This document shows, one piece after another, positions 20,577 through 29,981 of a stretch of 64,000 nt of DNA. Each line of letters begins with the position of its first letter. The first letter of the stretch is position 1. The position numbers and the translations under genes are program-made. A model generated the notes under the pieces. The model did not search any database, was not told where the DNA came from, and saw only the letters and a list, made by a program, of their open reading frames with translations. The stretch spans positions 50,030,002 to 50,094,001 of the forward strand of contig CM064492.1 of the NCBI GenBank assembly GCA_032716605.1, in the 5' to 3' direction. The DNA comes from Paralithodes platypus (taxonomy: Eukaryota; Arthropoda; Malacostraca; Decapoda; Lithodidae).

Positions 20577-20612
20577 TACTTGATAATGCTGGTTGTCCAG
20601 TGAAACGCGTCG
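20577..20612 (+). ncRNA. Degenerate hammerhead-like motif in PLE 3' region (plus copy)
   Basis: TTGATAATG, then stem CTGG-TTGT-CCAG, then TGAAACGCGTCG. Stem III would be ACGCGT with a two-base-pair stem, and the expected cleavage follows GTC. Core 1 departs from CUGANGA in the same two places as the minus copy. Confidence 0.4.
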
Positions 20613-20809
20613 TATATCCTGTATCATCATGTACATTAATGTAACCCTGTACCACCATGAATTTTGCTCATCTCCTTCATCTACTTCCTGCCACCCAGCG
20701 AAAACTCATGAGAGACCTGGAACTTTGAATAATAAAATTTCCAACGCAGAAATTGCCATTTCTTTCAACCTCGTATGTATTAAAGAAAATATATATATAT
20801 ATATATTTA

Positions 20810-20960
20810 TGTAGGCCCTTTTTGTCTTACTTTAGGCTGAAGATGGCTTGTGTGTAAGCCGAAACGTCCCACAATAAAGATATTCATCCCAGCGCTGATT
20901 TTTCTATTTATTATACGCCTCCGCTTCCCCCGTGAAGAGAGCATCGCTTCTATATATATA
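20810..20960 (+). mobile_element. Fragment of a second Penelope-like 3' region
   Basis: Unlike the sequence at the other end of the dimer. It carries a hammerhead-like motif followed by CCACAATAAAGATATTCATC, a context I associate with Penelope-like element ends. It lies between two AT-rich runs. Confidence 0.45.
20835..20868 (+). ncRNA. Hammerhead ribozyme-like motif
   Basis: CTGAAGA (matches CUGANGA) at 20837-20843, stem II GGCTT/AAGCC closing a GTGTGT loop, GAAAC at 20861-20865 and GTC at 20866-20868. The core is conserved except for one extra T before stem II. Stem III is minimal (ACGT), as in the Penelope-associated hammerheads, which are thought to work as dimers. Stem I pairing is not obvious by eye. 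Confidence 0.5.
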
Positions 20961-21006
20961 CATATATATATATATATATTAATATACTGTATATATATAT
21001 ATACAT

Positions 21007-21392
21007 CAGGGGTGTGGAGTCGGATTGAAAAAATTCCGACTCCGACTCCGACTCCAGGAAATTTTAAGGATGCGAGTCCGACTCCGACTCCACCCTCTCT
21101 CCCCAATATCAAATCAATATTCCCAATTTCCCACAAAAACTTCCCAAAATTGCTTGCTTGAAATGTCCTCCCAAAACAGCTCCCACAAATGCTAATTTCT
21201 CCCACAAATTTGTGGGAATTTCCCGCGAAGTGACAACACTGGCCTAGCAGCGCACCTAAGTACTTTACACAAGAATTGATCACGTAAAGGAGTCGGGAGT
21301 CTGATATATTTTTACAGACTCCGACTCCGACTCCAGCCAAAAGTAGCCGACTCCTCGACTCCTGACTCCGACTCCGACTCACCCACACCCTG
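21007..21392. mobile_element. hAT-like MITE with GACTCC repeats
   Basis: Ends CAGGGGTGTGGAGTCGGA and, inverted, TCCGACTCACCCACACCCTG. The CAGGG termini fit the hAT superfamily. Internal runs of GACTCC hexamers lie near both ends. The flanking 8-mers ATATACAT and ATATATAT could be a target duplication, but they lie in AT repeat. No transposase frame. Confidence 0.7.
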
Positions 21393-21399
21393 ATATATA

Positions 21400-22090
21400 T
21401 ACAGTATATATATGTATATATATGATTTTATATATATAATTAATTTTACACCAAATACTACTATGCATCACATAACATGAGTACAATTGGAGTATAAAGG
21501 AGTACAAAGGATGCCAACCCAGAACAAGTCTAGCGACCCCTCGAGGTTGCTTGCTCTCTTAATCATTGCTGAGGTATATGGCTTATATGAAAATAAAGTT
21601 GGTTATATCTCCATAAATTGTTATAGACCCGTTTAACTTAATTACACAACTTCTGAAACATCGATACCAATTTAAATGCAAAAAACGGAATGAAGAGCAT
21701 AACATAAATATAGTTATGAAAAGGTATATCAAAGTGTCCATAAAAATAAACCATTAATTAATAAACCCATTAAGTATAAGGATAGAAAGGTAATTCACTA
21801 TCAATATACCCAATACAATTATATACATCTTTCATAACTTGAATTTTTACAGTGCACTTACCAATCCTGCCTCACATAAAAAAAAACGCATGCAATATGG
21901 CGACTCTTGTAGAGAGATTGGGTGTATACTCCTTGGTCCTAACTATTGACTGCCTGCCAATTAATAACAGCCATTTTACTGTCTCTTCTCAATCAGGTTA
22001 TAAAGGCCCCCGTAAAAAAGAGACAAGTTGGGATAATTAGCACCCTGAATTATTTCTCATTCTTCTGTTAATCAAATTTCAGTCTGTTCA
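21400..22090. other. AT-rich sequence with no recognised feature
   Basis: Short AT repeats at its start, then unremarkable sequence. The small open frame at 21852-22040 has no recognisable motif and no support. Confidence 0.5.
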
Positions 22091-22103
22091 AGCCTTTCAG
22101 TAA

Positions 22104-22299
22104 ACAACGTCATTATTCTTAATTTTAATGGCGTTACTATTAGACAATTTAATTCGGTTTAAGAAGGCTCTGTAGTAGTCGATGGGGTTGATGGAGATTG
22201 TTTTTTCCTGTTTTATGCCTAAGGTGAATAAAATTGTTTAACGATGTTCAGAATATAACATAAATAACAGAATGTATTATTTTGTACAACAAGGGTTAA
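22104..22299 (+). mobile_element. TTAA-1 element (degenerate)
   Basis: GGCGTTACTATTAGACAATT on the left, and AATAAAATTGTTTAACGATG and AACAAGGG before TTAA on the right. The left end is poorly defined. Confidence 0.55.
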
Positions 22300-22426
22300 A
22301 TGGCTCTTTCTTTAGCGACTTCCAAGGGTACATCTTGCAAATGTATTTAGCACTGAACTATCCAACTCTAGCTCTTCCCAAGCTTTCTGGCATCTAGCCA
22401 AAAACCTCTTCAACCATTTTTCTTCC

Positions 22427-22690
22427 TTGTCTTTCCCTCCCCTTTTCCACTCTGATGGCACTACCATCACTTCTTCCTCTGAAAGAGCTGAACTCTTTGC
22501 CCAAACATTCGCTAAAAACTCCACCTTGGATGATTCCGGTGCTATTCCTCCCTCTCCACCCTCCTCTCTCCTACCAATGCCTAATATCCGAATCTCTTCT
22601 AAAGAAGTACTTTCTACCCTCTCTGGGCTTAATACTAAGAAGGCGTATGGTCTGGATGGTGTTCCTCCTGTTGTACTAAAAAACTGTGCT
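22427..22690 (+). pseudogene. LINE-J reverse transcriptase start (deleted copy)
   Basis: Open frame with SSSERAELFAQTFAKNSTLD, then LSTLSGLNTKKAYGLDGVPP and VVLKNCAS, equivalent to the minus-strand copy. Immediately after this the sequence jumps to the segment just upstream of the first catalytic Asp. The PVPKKGDRSQPSNYRP and FLKGRSTGDL blocks are therefore absent. The residues after the jump in this frame are nonsense. Confidence 0.75.
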
Positions 22691-23114
22691 TCTTGGTCAT
22701 TCTCCTTTCTGGACTTCTATTGCCCCAGACCTATCGAATGCTTTCAATAGAGTCTGGCACAAATCTCTAATTTCTAAACTACTCTACTTCGGTTTCTATT
22801 CCTCCATCTGTGCCTTTATCTTTAATTTCCTTTCTAGCCGTTCCATAGCTGCAGTTGTGGACGACCATCATTCACTTCCTCATCATATACACTCCGGTGT
22901 TCCTCAGGGTTCTGTCCTATCTTCAATTCTCTTTCTAATATTCATAAATGATCTTCTCAGCTGTACCTCCAGTCCTATCCATTCATATGCTAACGACTTT
23001 ACCTTCCACTATTTAACTAGATTTCCAGAACGCCCCAGCAAGCAATCACTCAAAAACTCACATGATGAAGCCATAGAACACTTATCTTCTGATCTAACAA
23101 CCATTTCCATTTAG
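22686..23114 (+). pseudogene. LINE-J reverse transcriptase palm domain
   Basis: The frame contains APDLSNAFNRVWHKSLISKL (first catalytic Asp present), then GVPQGSVLSSILFLIFINDLL and SYANDFTFHYL. The last corresponds to the YADD box but reads YAND, so one catalytic Asp is Asn. Better preserved than the minus-strand copy in this region, but the enzyme would be inactive. Confidence 0.8.
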
Positions 23115-23127
23115 GGCAGATAAAATC

Positions 23128-23750
23128 TTGTTGCTTTCAATACTTCCAAAACCCAATTTCTCCATTTATCTACTCGTCAAGAACTTCCAGAGGACTATCT
23201 CTTATACTTTAACAATACAAAAATCAACTCTTCATCTTCTCTCAGTATTCTCGGTGTCTCTTTTTCTTCTGATCTCCCTCGGAAAGAACATATTACCACT
23301 CTTGCTAAAAACGGCTTCCCAGAAGCTGGGTGTGCTGAACCACATCAGGGTGTTTCTTTACTCCTGCACAGCTTCTTGCTCTGTACAGGGGCACAGCGCG
23401 TCCATGTATTGAGTATTGTTCGCATGTGTGGGGAGGATCCTCTTTCGTCTCATTAACTCCGTCCAGTCACTGACTCTCTGCAATCTCTCTTTCTTCGACG
23501 CAATATTGTATTGCTCTTGCTATTCTACCGCTATTACAATAATCAGTGTTCCTTAGAGCTCTCTCAGTGTATACCACCTCCTCAATGTAGGGTACTTAGC
23601 ACTCGTCTTGCAACACAATCCCACCCCTACTCTGTGCAACTCTCCAACCCTAGAGTGAAACGATACTCCCATTCTTTCTTCTATTCAACAGCTGAGCTCT
23701 GGAACTCTCTCTCTGAGTCCAGCTTTCCCTCACCCTACAGTATGACTTAA
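23128..23750 (+). pseudogene. LINE-J C-terminal region (frameshifted)
   Basis: Two overlapping frames hold the same tail as 10672-11172: LAKTASQKLGVLNHIRVF-like sequence, then LLFYRYYNNQCSLELSQCIP, TRLATQSHPYSVQLSNPRV and AELWNSLSESSFPSPY. At least two frameshifts and a short deletion after GGSSF-type sequence break it. Confidence 0.75.
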
Positions 23751-24039
23751 ATTGCTTCAAACTCAGTGTGTCCAAACATTTTGGCTCGAACATTTCTTGA
23801 TTTTGGCCCTGTCACTCTTTCAACTCAGGGGGAAGCACTCGTCCCAGGCCTTTTGTCTCCCTCATCCACATAGACACAATAAAATAAAATATATTTTGGT
23901 AAATATAATACTGATACTTATAAGAATAGAAAAAGTTCCTTACTGGTGTTGCTATTATTGTATCCGTTTCATTACATTACTTTTGCAAATCACAAAGAAG
24001 GAAGTAAATGAATAAAGGGGTGAGAAAAGATAGCAATAC

Positions 24040-24180
24040 AACGAGGATGGAAATTTACAACGCATTTGCTCTAACCCTTTATGAGTCACAGAGGTCAGGG
24101 TTCACGATTTCTGGCCTAGCTATATTTGGAACAGGGAATACCAACTGCACCACTGGCTACTGGATGAAATCATGTTTACA
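24040..24180 (+). mobile_element. Interspersed repeat D, copy 3
   Basis: ATGGAAATTTACAACGCATT, then TGAGTCACAGAGGTCAGGGT and CACGATTTCTGGCCTAGC match the D copies at 3760 and 48620. The left third is missing. Confidence 0.6.
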
Positions 24181-24225
24181 TTTTTCTTTTACCATGACCG
24201 TCAAAGTAACTTATCCCAGCCTGAT

Positions 24226-24439
24226 TCAACCCTTTGAGGATCATAACACATTTTGACAGTTTATTCTGGTTGTAATTTTACGGTTTTATAGAGCTTATGA
24301 AGGATCTGTAGGAATGAAAAGGGTAAAGACTCTCAAATAACTCTTTGACTTCCATAAACCATTTCTACAATAAAGAAAATCGTCTAACAATAGCCAGAAA
24401 ACAGAAAAGGAATGCGTAAGCGGTTCTTGAAAGGGTTAA
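24226..24439 (+). mobile_element. TTAA-1 element
   Basis: TCAACCCTTTGAGGATCATA at the left (TTAA mutated to TCAA), CATTTTGACAGTTTATTCTG, then AAGAAAATCGTCTAACAATA and GGTTCTTGAAAGGGTTAA at the right. Confidence 0.8.
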
Positions 24440-24512
24440 CTTAACCTAGCTACACACGTATGAACAGAACAAATATAAGAATATTTTGTCTTCGGCATTT
24501 GATGACTGCTTC

Positions 24513-24528
24513 TGTATGTGTGTATGTA

Positions 24529-24576
<48 letters not shown>

Positions 24577-24593
24577 TGTGTTTGTGTGTGTCT
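24513..24593. repeat. (GT)n array
   Basis: TATG units leading into about 50 bp of GT with two interruptions. Confidence 0.95.
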
Positions 24594-24796
24594 GCAATCT
24601 CTGGGTCATTCTATTCAAAATACATTATCCAATTGTATCATCACAAAAATATTTAATACATAAATCAAATTACCTACTTATTTAGAGTAGTTTATGGACA
24701 TTCGAAATTATATAGATTATTCACAAAAACCCAAGTAAAAACATGAAATGTGTAGTGTTCTACGCGGTACCCAAATTTGTCTTTGGAGATTTTTCT

Positions 24797-25147
24797 TTAG
24801 GCGGGTAGTACTTGTTTCTTGCTCTATATATTTATTTATCAACTATATATTTCAGTTTCCTCGCTAGACCCCCAGCAAGCTTGAAAAACACCTCCCAGAC
24901 CCCTATTCAAGATAAATTTATAAATTTTTCAGTACCGGTTCCTTCTAAAATTACAGGCTCGCTACCGCTCGTCAGGAAAACAAACGACACCTAATTGGCA
25001 CGAAAGGTCTTAACATTGACAAACAAATGGGGCAAAAGGTCTCAAAATCGCCAAACTAACGGAACGAACGTCTGAAAATTTCAAAACTAATATGCTGAAC
25101 ATGAGGGAGAAGGGGGTCCAGAAAACCTGCTGCCCATCTCCGCTTAA
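24797..25147 (-). mobile_element. TTAA-2 element
   Basis: Left end TTAGGCGGGTAGTA and right end CTGCCCATCTCCGCTTAA. Internal landmarks: CTCGCTAGACCCCCAGCAAG, CTACCGCTCGTCAGGAAAAC and AACATGAGGGAGAAGGGGGT. About 350 bp. Confidence 0.75.
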
Positions 25148-25350
25148 ATAACTAAAACCGGTATCACACGAGCCCTTTTAACCACAATATTCACCCTCAA
25201 CACTGGGATCTGGCAGCCTTTACTTTACAAATATATACTTTCACTTCAATTAATCCATCTTCAAAACTTACAAATAATGTTTTCACTGTAATTAAACGAT
25301 CTTCACTCTAGTCTCCGATATCGGTGCAATTTTTTTTTTTCGAAAATATG

Positions 25351-25725
25351 TTAAGGGGGGATGGGCCGGTTTTCTGGACCACTTTATCCCTCATGTTTAG
25401 CCCCATTAGTTTTCAGATGTTAAGATGTTTGTCCCATTAGTTAGTCGATTTTAAGACTTTTCGCCCCATTTCTTCGTCAATATTTAGACCTTTTGTGCTA
25501 TTTAGGTGTCAATTTTTCCCTGGCGAACGATAGTGAGCATGTAATGTTGGAAGAATCGGGCTTTAGCCGGGAAATTTTTCTACCGAAAAAATGTACAAAT
25601 TCATCTAGAAGAGGGTTCTAATGGATGTTTTTTTTTATTTAATTTGATGGGAGGTCTAAGGAGGAAACTAGAAAATAATGAATACATGGAAAAATCGCCC
25701 AAAAAGTGAACCAATCCCCCCTTAA
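25351..25725 (+). mobile_element. TTAA-2 element
   Basis: TTAAGGGGGGATGGGCCGGT at the left and GTGAACCAATCCCCCCTTAA at the right, with TTAA at both ends. Contains GGCGAACGATAGTGAGC, the GAAAAAATGTACAAATTC segment and GATGGGAGGTCTAAGGAG. Confidence 0.85.
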
Positions 25726-25952
25726 GGCTACAAGCTCTAGTGTACCACCCGCTCAGGAGAAGAAAAGGTTGGTGTATCTCATTATTTCCGTGTGTGCTGG
25801 TGTTTGTAAAAGCCCGCGTAATGATCTCATAACCCAGGTACGGTACGTGAACACGACAAACTCTCACAACCACCCGCCGCCTCCAAGGGTGCTATTTTGG
25901 GGGTTTCTTCACCGGGGTATTTCTTCTGGATTTTATCTCGGTTTATATAATG

Positions 25953-26213
25953 CACACTCGGATGCCATAGTCTCTAGCCCCCTCATTATAATTTGTGGAC
26001 CCCCTATGTTTTTCTTTATGCAATTATAACTACTGCATCTGGATTTATTTTTGGATAGAACTTGCTTTTCAATTAATTGTATATATAGTTTTGTAGTTGA
26101 TGTATGCAAAAGATATATTCAAAATTCGCTTCCAGAGATATGCTTCCATAATTAGAAATAGGTGAAGTCCACATATATTTATGAGTGAGCTAGAGACTAT
26201 GGCATCCGAGTGT
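25953..26213. mobile_element. G MITE, copy 1
   Basis: Terminal inverted repeats CACTCGGATGCCATAGTCTC and GAGACTATGGCATCCGAGTG. It has a second copy at 60977-61224. The TA immediately outside the right end, and on both sides of the other copy, suggests a Tc1/mariner-type target site. About 260 bp, with no frame. Confidence 0.8.
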
Positions 26214-26648
26214 ACAGTTGGCCACTTTAGTTTGGAGCCACTTCATGATTTTTATATCTGAAAGAAAACATAGTTTGACTTAAAATAATTATTTGTTTTA
26301 TTACCATTAATTTATCGTATTATTGAACTAGTGCTTAAGAAAATACCCTTATAATTCAATTATACTAATTTTCCTTCCATACATAAAAACATAGATGGCA
26401 TACAAATTAATATGGCCAACTGAACACTCTAGGACATAATTCGTGGCCTACTGTAGATCATTCGAAGCTATCTGGAAACGTAATCGAATCTTCTCATTAT
26501 TTGTTTACCTAATAATTAAATCTCGGAGGTTCGTTTATGCAGTTTGGAGGTTCAGGGCCTGTATCTTTAGTGTGCGGTCTGGGACAGGAATTCCTGGACA
26601 CTCTTTGGAGGAACAACTATAATACTTTTATAATTAGAGAAGGTGTTA

Positions 26649-27038
26649 TAAACGAGTACCATTTCGCCAAACTCCCCAGACCTAAACCAACTGGATTTAT
26701 TTGCATGGGTCTACATTAAAGATCGCGCATACGTGGACAAGCCTGGATCCTGGTTGACCTTAAGTGACGGGCCTTTTATGCCCTGTCACACATTCAGGAT
26801 TATCAACTCGACAGACCAGAACATGGTTGGCACCATGTGTGCTGCGCATCATGGGATGTGTGGGCGAACGCGGGAGGTGTTGGGATGGCGGCTAATTTTG
26901 TTTATCATTTGTCATCACAGATATATTTTCTTTGGCCGGCACGGCGACCATCATGGTGAGCGTGCAACTAGACTTAATGCACACGGTGTCAGATGGCACC
27001 ATTGTAGGCGACTGACGGGGCTTGGTGGCGAGGATTAG
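26649..27038 (+). pseudogene. Possible Tc/mariner-type transposase remnant
   Basis: The frame includes NSPDLNQLDLFAWVYIKDRA at about 26670-26729. This resembles the SPDLN(P)xDxFxWxxxKDR segment before the last acidic residue of DDE transposases in the Tc1/mariner/IS630 group. The frame stays open for about 100 more codons, but I recognise no motif there, and the minus strand is also open over part of it. No inverted repeats were identified around it. The call rests on one short motif. Confidence 0.4.
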
Positions 27039-27511
27039 GAGGGCGCCGAGGTGTGGCGCAGTTGCCATGTCAAACAGTGCGCTTGTCACATAGCTACGTA
27101 TGTTGCCGTACATGCCACACAACATCGATGATTGACATAGGTACGACGGCACCAAGCGCCAATGGATTAGGATAACAAAAATTCCATTAGCGCAATGCTG
27201 CGGCGATTGATGCTGCGTGACCTCTGCTACACCTAGGTCTGACGTAAGTATAGCGTAGGTCACGCGCCGATTGCACACTGTTGTCGGCAATTAAAGTCGG
27301 GTCCATTGTCTATACTTTTGATGCCGACATCCAGGTCCTGGTCTGTCGGGACCAAAGTCATGAATGTGTGACGGGGCATTACGGTAGCTTGTTGTTCATC
27401 ATCGGTGAGGCAGGCAACCTCACAGGACAGTAGTGTAATGCCACCATCGTAAACCTGCGTGATGTGCGCCTGCCGCAAGTGATCCAGTAAAATAATGCTC
27501 ATTTTGAACAC
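26892..27511 (-). pseudogene. Unassigned CpG-rich open region (about 205 codons, one frameshift)
   Basis: Two minus-strand frames, 27511-27260 and 27290-26892, overlap by about 30 bp and together stay open for some 620 bp. Neither is repetitive. Composition is G+C- and CpG-richer than the flanks, and codon choice looks protein-like rather than random. Visible features: a Met-Ser-Ile start with LLDHLRQAHITQVYDGG, VACLTDDEQQATVMP and LVPTDQDLDVGIKS in the first frame; hydrophobic ANGIFVILIHW and ALFDMATAPHLGALLILATK in the second, ending at a stop. I do not recognise the family. It could be a decayed transposon or endogenous DNA-virus protein, or an exon of a host gene. The frameshift argues for a pseudogene. 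Confidence 0.35.
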
Positions 27512-27619
27512 TTCTAAGAGTTTGTTACATAAACCAGGGTGCTGGTTGTTGGTGATTTTAGTTTGCCATCAAGTTCTCAACACAATTTTGTAATCAATAT
27601 TATCAAATATTATTGTTAA

Positions 27620-28150
27620 TAAAGTTATTTAGCTTCATTTGAGCTTAACGCCTTACGAGCGGGCCCGTCAGTAACTTCTACTACCCGCCAAGCGGGTGGT
27701 TTTACCCTAAACGATCTTGTTTCCGTGCTCTTTTTCATGCATAAACAAGAGCCAGAGCGTAATACAATTATGTATCCCTGAAAGCGCGATAATTGAGCTT
27801 TCCAATGACACCAAAACCATCCTTCTACGACCATGCGTTCTCTTGCAACGATCGTGCAAGACGAAGGAAAAATCCTTAAAATACGGTAATTTCCTTACAT
27901 AATTCCCTGTGTAGCGAGGTAGTGAGTGTATACGTGTGAATGTGTGTGGAGGGGACGGCAGTTGCCGCGCGGGACCCGTGCCGAACGGTCAGAGCCGACT
28001 TACGCTCCTCCCACCGCTCGTCTCTCTCTCTCAGAGCCAATTATTGCTCAAAATTGCACACCGCCTTAAGTCGGTCCCCGCCACATAGTCCTTTCTTCTC
28101 TAGACCGACTTAAGTCCGGTCCCGCCAATGGGGTGTTAAATATTTCCTAG
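27620..28150. other. GC-richer unique segment with repeated ACCGACTTAAG
   Basis: Contains CTTAAGTCGGT at 28065-28075 and the exact inverse ACCGACTTAAG at 28104-28114, each followed by a CCCCGCC or CCCGCC block. A third related site (GCCGACTTACG) lies near 27993. No gene recognised. Confidence 0.4.
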
Positions 28151-28233
28151 ACACCCTGTATATAAGTAGGCCTATGTGTTGGTATGCGTGTGTGGTTTCT
28201 CGCCCTCATTATATCCTTCTCTGCTGGTATTCA

Positions 28234-28609
28234 TTAAGGGGGGATGGTTCACTTTTTGGGCGAGTTTTGCATATATTCGTTATTATCTAGTTTCCTCCCT
28301 AGACCTCCATCATTTAAAAAACAAAAAAACATCCATTAGATCCCCCTTCTAGATTAATTTGTACATTTTTCGGTAGAAAAATGTCCCGGACGAAGGCCGG
28401 TTCTTCCAACATTACAGGCTCACTATATCGTTCGCCAGGGAAAAAATCGACACCTAAATAGCACGAAAGGTCTAAATATTGACGAAGAAATTGGGCGAAA
28501 GGTCCTAAAGTCGACTAACTAATGGGGCAAACATCTTAACATCTGAAAACTAATGGGGCTAAACATGAGGGAGAAAGTGGCCCAGAAAGTGAACCATCCC
28601 TCCCTTGAA
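28234..28609 (-). mobile_element. TTAA-2 element
   Basis: Left TTAAGGGGGGATGGTTCACT and right AGTGAACCATCCCTCCCTTG. The inverted repeats are about 25 bp. Landmarks: CTCCCTAGACCTCCATCA, GAAAAATGTCCCGGACGAAG, TTCGCCAGGGAAAAAATCGA and AACATGAGGGAGAAAGTGG. Confidence 0.85.
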
Positions 28610-28689
28610 GCCCGGTGAATGGTAACCTAGGCATCTGGACATGACAGCACAACCAGACGTGTGTTCTCATACCCTGGAGAGAAGCAGGT

Positions 28690-28756
28690 CAAAATGGCCA
28701 CACTCCAAAATGGCCACAACCGAAATGGCCATAGACCGAAATGGCCACACAGGAGA
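28690..28756 (-). repeat. ATGGCCA minisatellite, copy 1
   Basis: Four units of about 16 bp with AAATGGCCACA and YCGAAATGGCCA. The same unit is found in the opposite orientation at 35545-35696, and decayed at 32998-33048. Confidence 0.8.
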
Positions 28757-28997
28757 GGCTGTCACCCGCGCGCAATTAGGGACTGGTCAGCCATCAAAAC
28801 TGGCACTCATTCAATCCACAACTCCTATTGACAGGTTTTGTGTGATCAATTTAACTGTATGTAATAATATAGTGTTTGACAAAGGAAATGGAGTAATACT
28901 ATTGTTCAAATATATCTAGATAAAATATGAAATATGCGTAAAAATAAGATGCCAATTAACGGATAATACCCCAAACGAATAAACTTCGTAATACTTT

Positions 28998-29001
<4 letters not shown>

Positions 29002-29070
<69 letters not shown>
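29002..29070. repeat. (GA)n array
   Basis: About 69 bp of pure GA. Confidence 0.97.
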
Positions 29071-29073
<3 letters not shown>

Positions 29074-29094
29074 TAGTGTATCAATAGTATGGCG

Positions 29095-29260
29095 CTTTTT
29101 AATTTAGGTGAGCGATAGCGAACTTGTAACTTAGAATAAATCTGCTTTCGGGCGGGACATTTGTTTTCCGATAAATGTACAAATTTAACTTGAAGAGGGT
29201 CTGTGTAGGTTTTTTCTTTGTTTGTTTTAAGGAAATCTGGGAAGGCGGTTTGTGTTAGCT
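29095..29260 (+). mobile_element. TTAA-2 fragment
   Basis: Only the middle remains: GGTGAGCGATAGCGAACTTG, then CGGGCGGGACATTTG, CGATAAATGTACAAATTTAA and GAAGAGGGTCTGTGTAGG. No ends found. Confidence 0.65.
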
Positions 29261-29820
29261 AATGGGATAATCTAAAATGCACTGTTCGAATATGGCCAAA
29301 GCAATCAAAATCTTCAATAGGCTACTATTTTACCATATCATAATAACCCCTATTACAATATAGTGAGAATATTTGTGTCACTTGCACAAATCAAATAGAT
29401 TTTACTCTAATATGAAATACTACAACAACTTGGTACTAGTTGCATTATAACAGCCATCCTTAACTCATGTGTACATAATTATAACAAAGATATACTGTAT
29501 CATAGTGGAAGGTTGCAAATATCGTTTTGAATTCCTTAAGAAATATCAGTCTCATTAATTGACCGTCCCATTAGTCTGACATAAATTAGAGGAGCATTGC
29601 TTAATCAATACTGAGAACATTACTGACCACCTAGAAAATCTATCTGGCTCATTCCCACGATGTCTTAATACCTCCGAGGGTCACACACAAACCCGACCAG
29701 AGGAAAAAATAAAATTAATGACTTCATACGCATTATATAATCACTAACGCTATGGCCATCACAAATTGTATGACCACCAAAAAAAAAAAAAAATAAATAA
29801 AATAAAATATATACGGTAGG

Positions 29821-29821
<1 letters not shown>

Positions 29822-29870
<49 letters not shown>

Positions 29871-29960
29871 TTGGGTCAACTAAGTTAATTAACTTAACTT
29901 TTTCCGATTAATTAATTAAGTTAATTAACTTTTAACTTAACTAATTAATATTTAAATATG
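29822..29960. repeat. (TA)n followed by AAGTTAATTAACTT palindromes
   Basis: About 46 bp of TA dinucleotide, then AT-rich sequence with two copies of AAGTTAATTAACTT and TTAACTTAAC variants, which can fold in several ways. Confidence 0.7.
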
Positions 29961-29981
29961 TGTTAACCTAACTTAAGCACG

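Larger units (their letters stand above)
18908..20795 (+). mobile_element. Penelope-like element, plus-strand copy
   Basis: It begins abruptly at CCTACGTGCCCAGCC, which corresponds to residue YVPSQFNL of the reverse transcriptase, and runs to the 3' region and an (AT)n tail. Over about 1.9 kb it matches the reverse complement of 16372-18270 with only scattered differences. The two copies form a head-to-head inverted dimer with about 640 bp of unpaired 5' sequence between the arms. Confidence 0.9.
22305..23900 (+). mobile_element. LINE-J copy 2 (internally deleted)
   Basis: Plus-strand copy starting within the polyprotein just before the reverse transcriptase and ending with the 3' UTR and an AAAT-rich tail (ACAATAAAATAAAATAT). 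Compared with 10.56-13.8 kb it lacks the endonuclease and about 290 bp between the KNCAS block and the SW(S/F)SF block. Sequence matches well elsewhere. Confidence 0.85.

Noticed and set aside
23752..24015. 87-residue open frame after LINE-J copy 2
   Set aside because: It runs through the LINE 3' UTR and tail into AT-rich sequence and shows no motif.
25601..26029. Open frames at 25601-25873 (minus) and 25706-26029 (plus)
   Set aside because: They overlap the end of a TTAA-2 element and the G MITE. Sequence is not conserved as protein and shows no motif.
26892..27511. Firm call of an endogenous virus gene
   Set aside because: No motif of any viral family was recognised. The idea rests only on composition, open frames and what is known of decapod genomes, so it is kept as a question.
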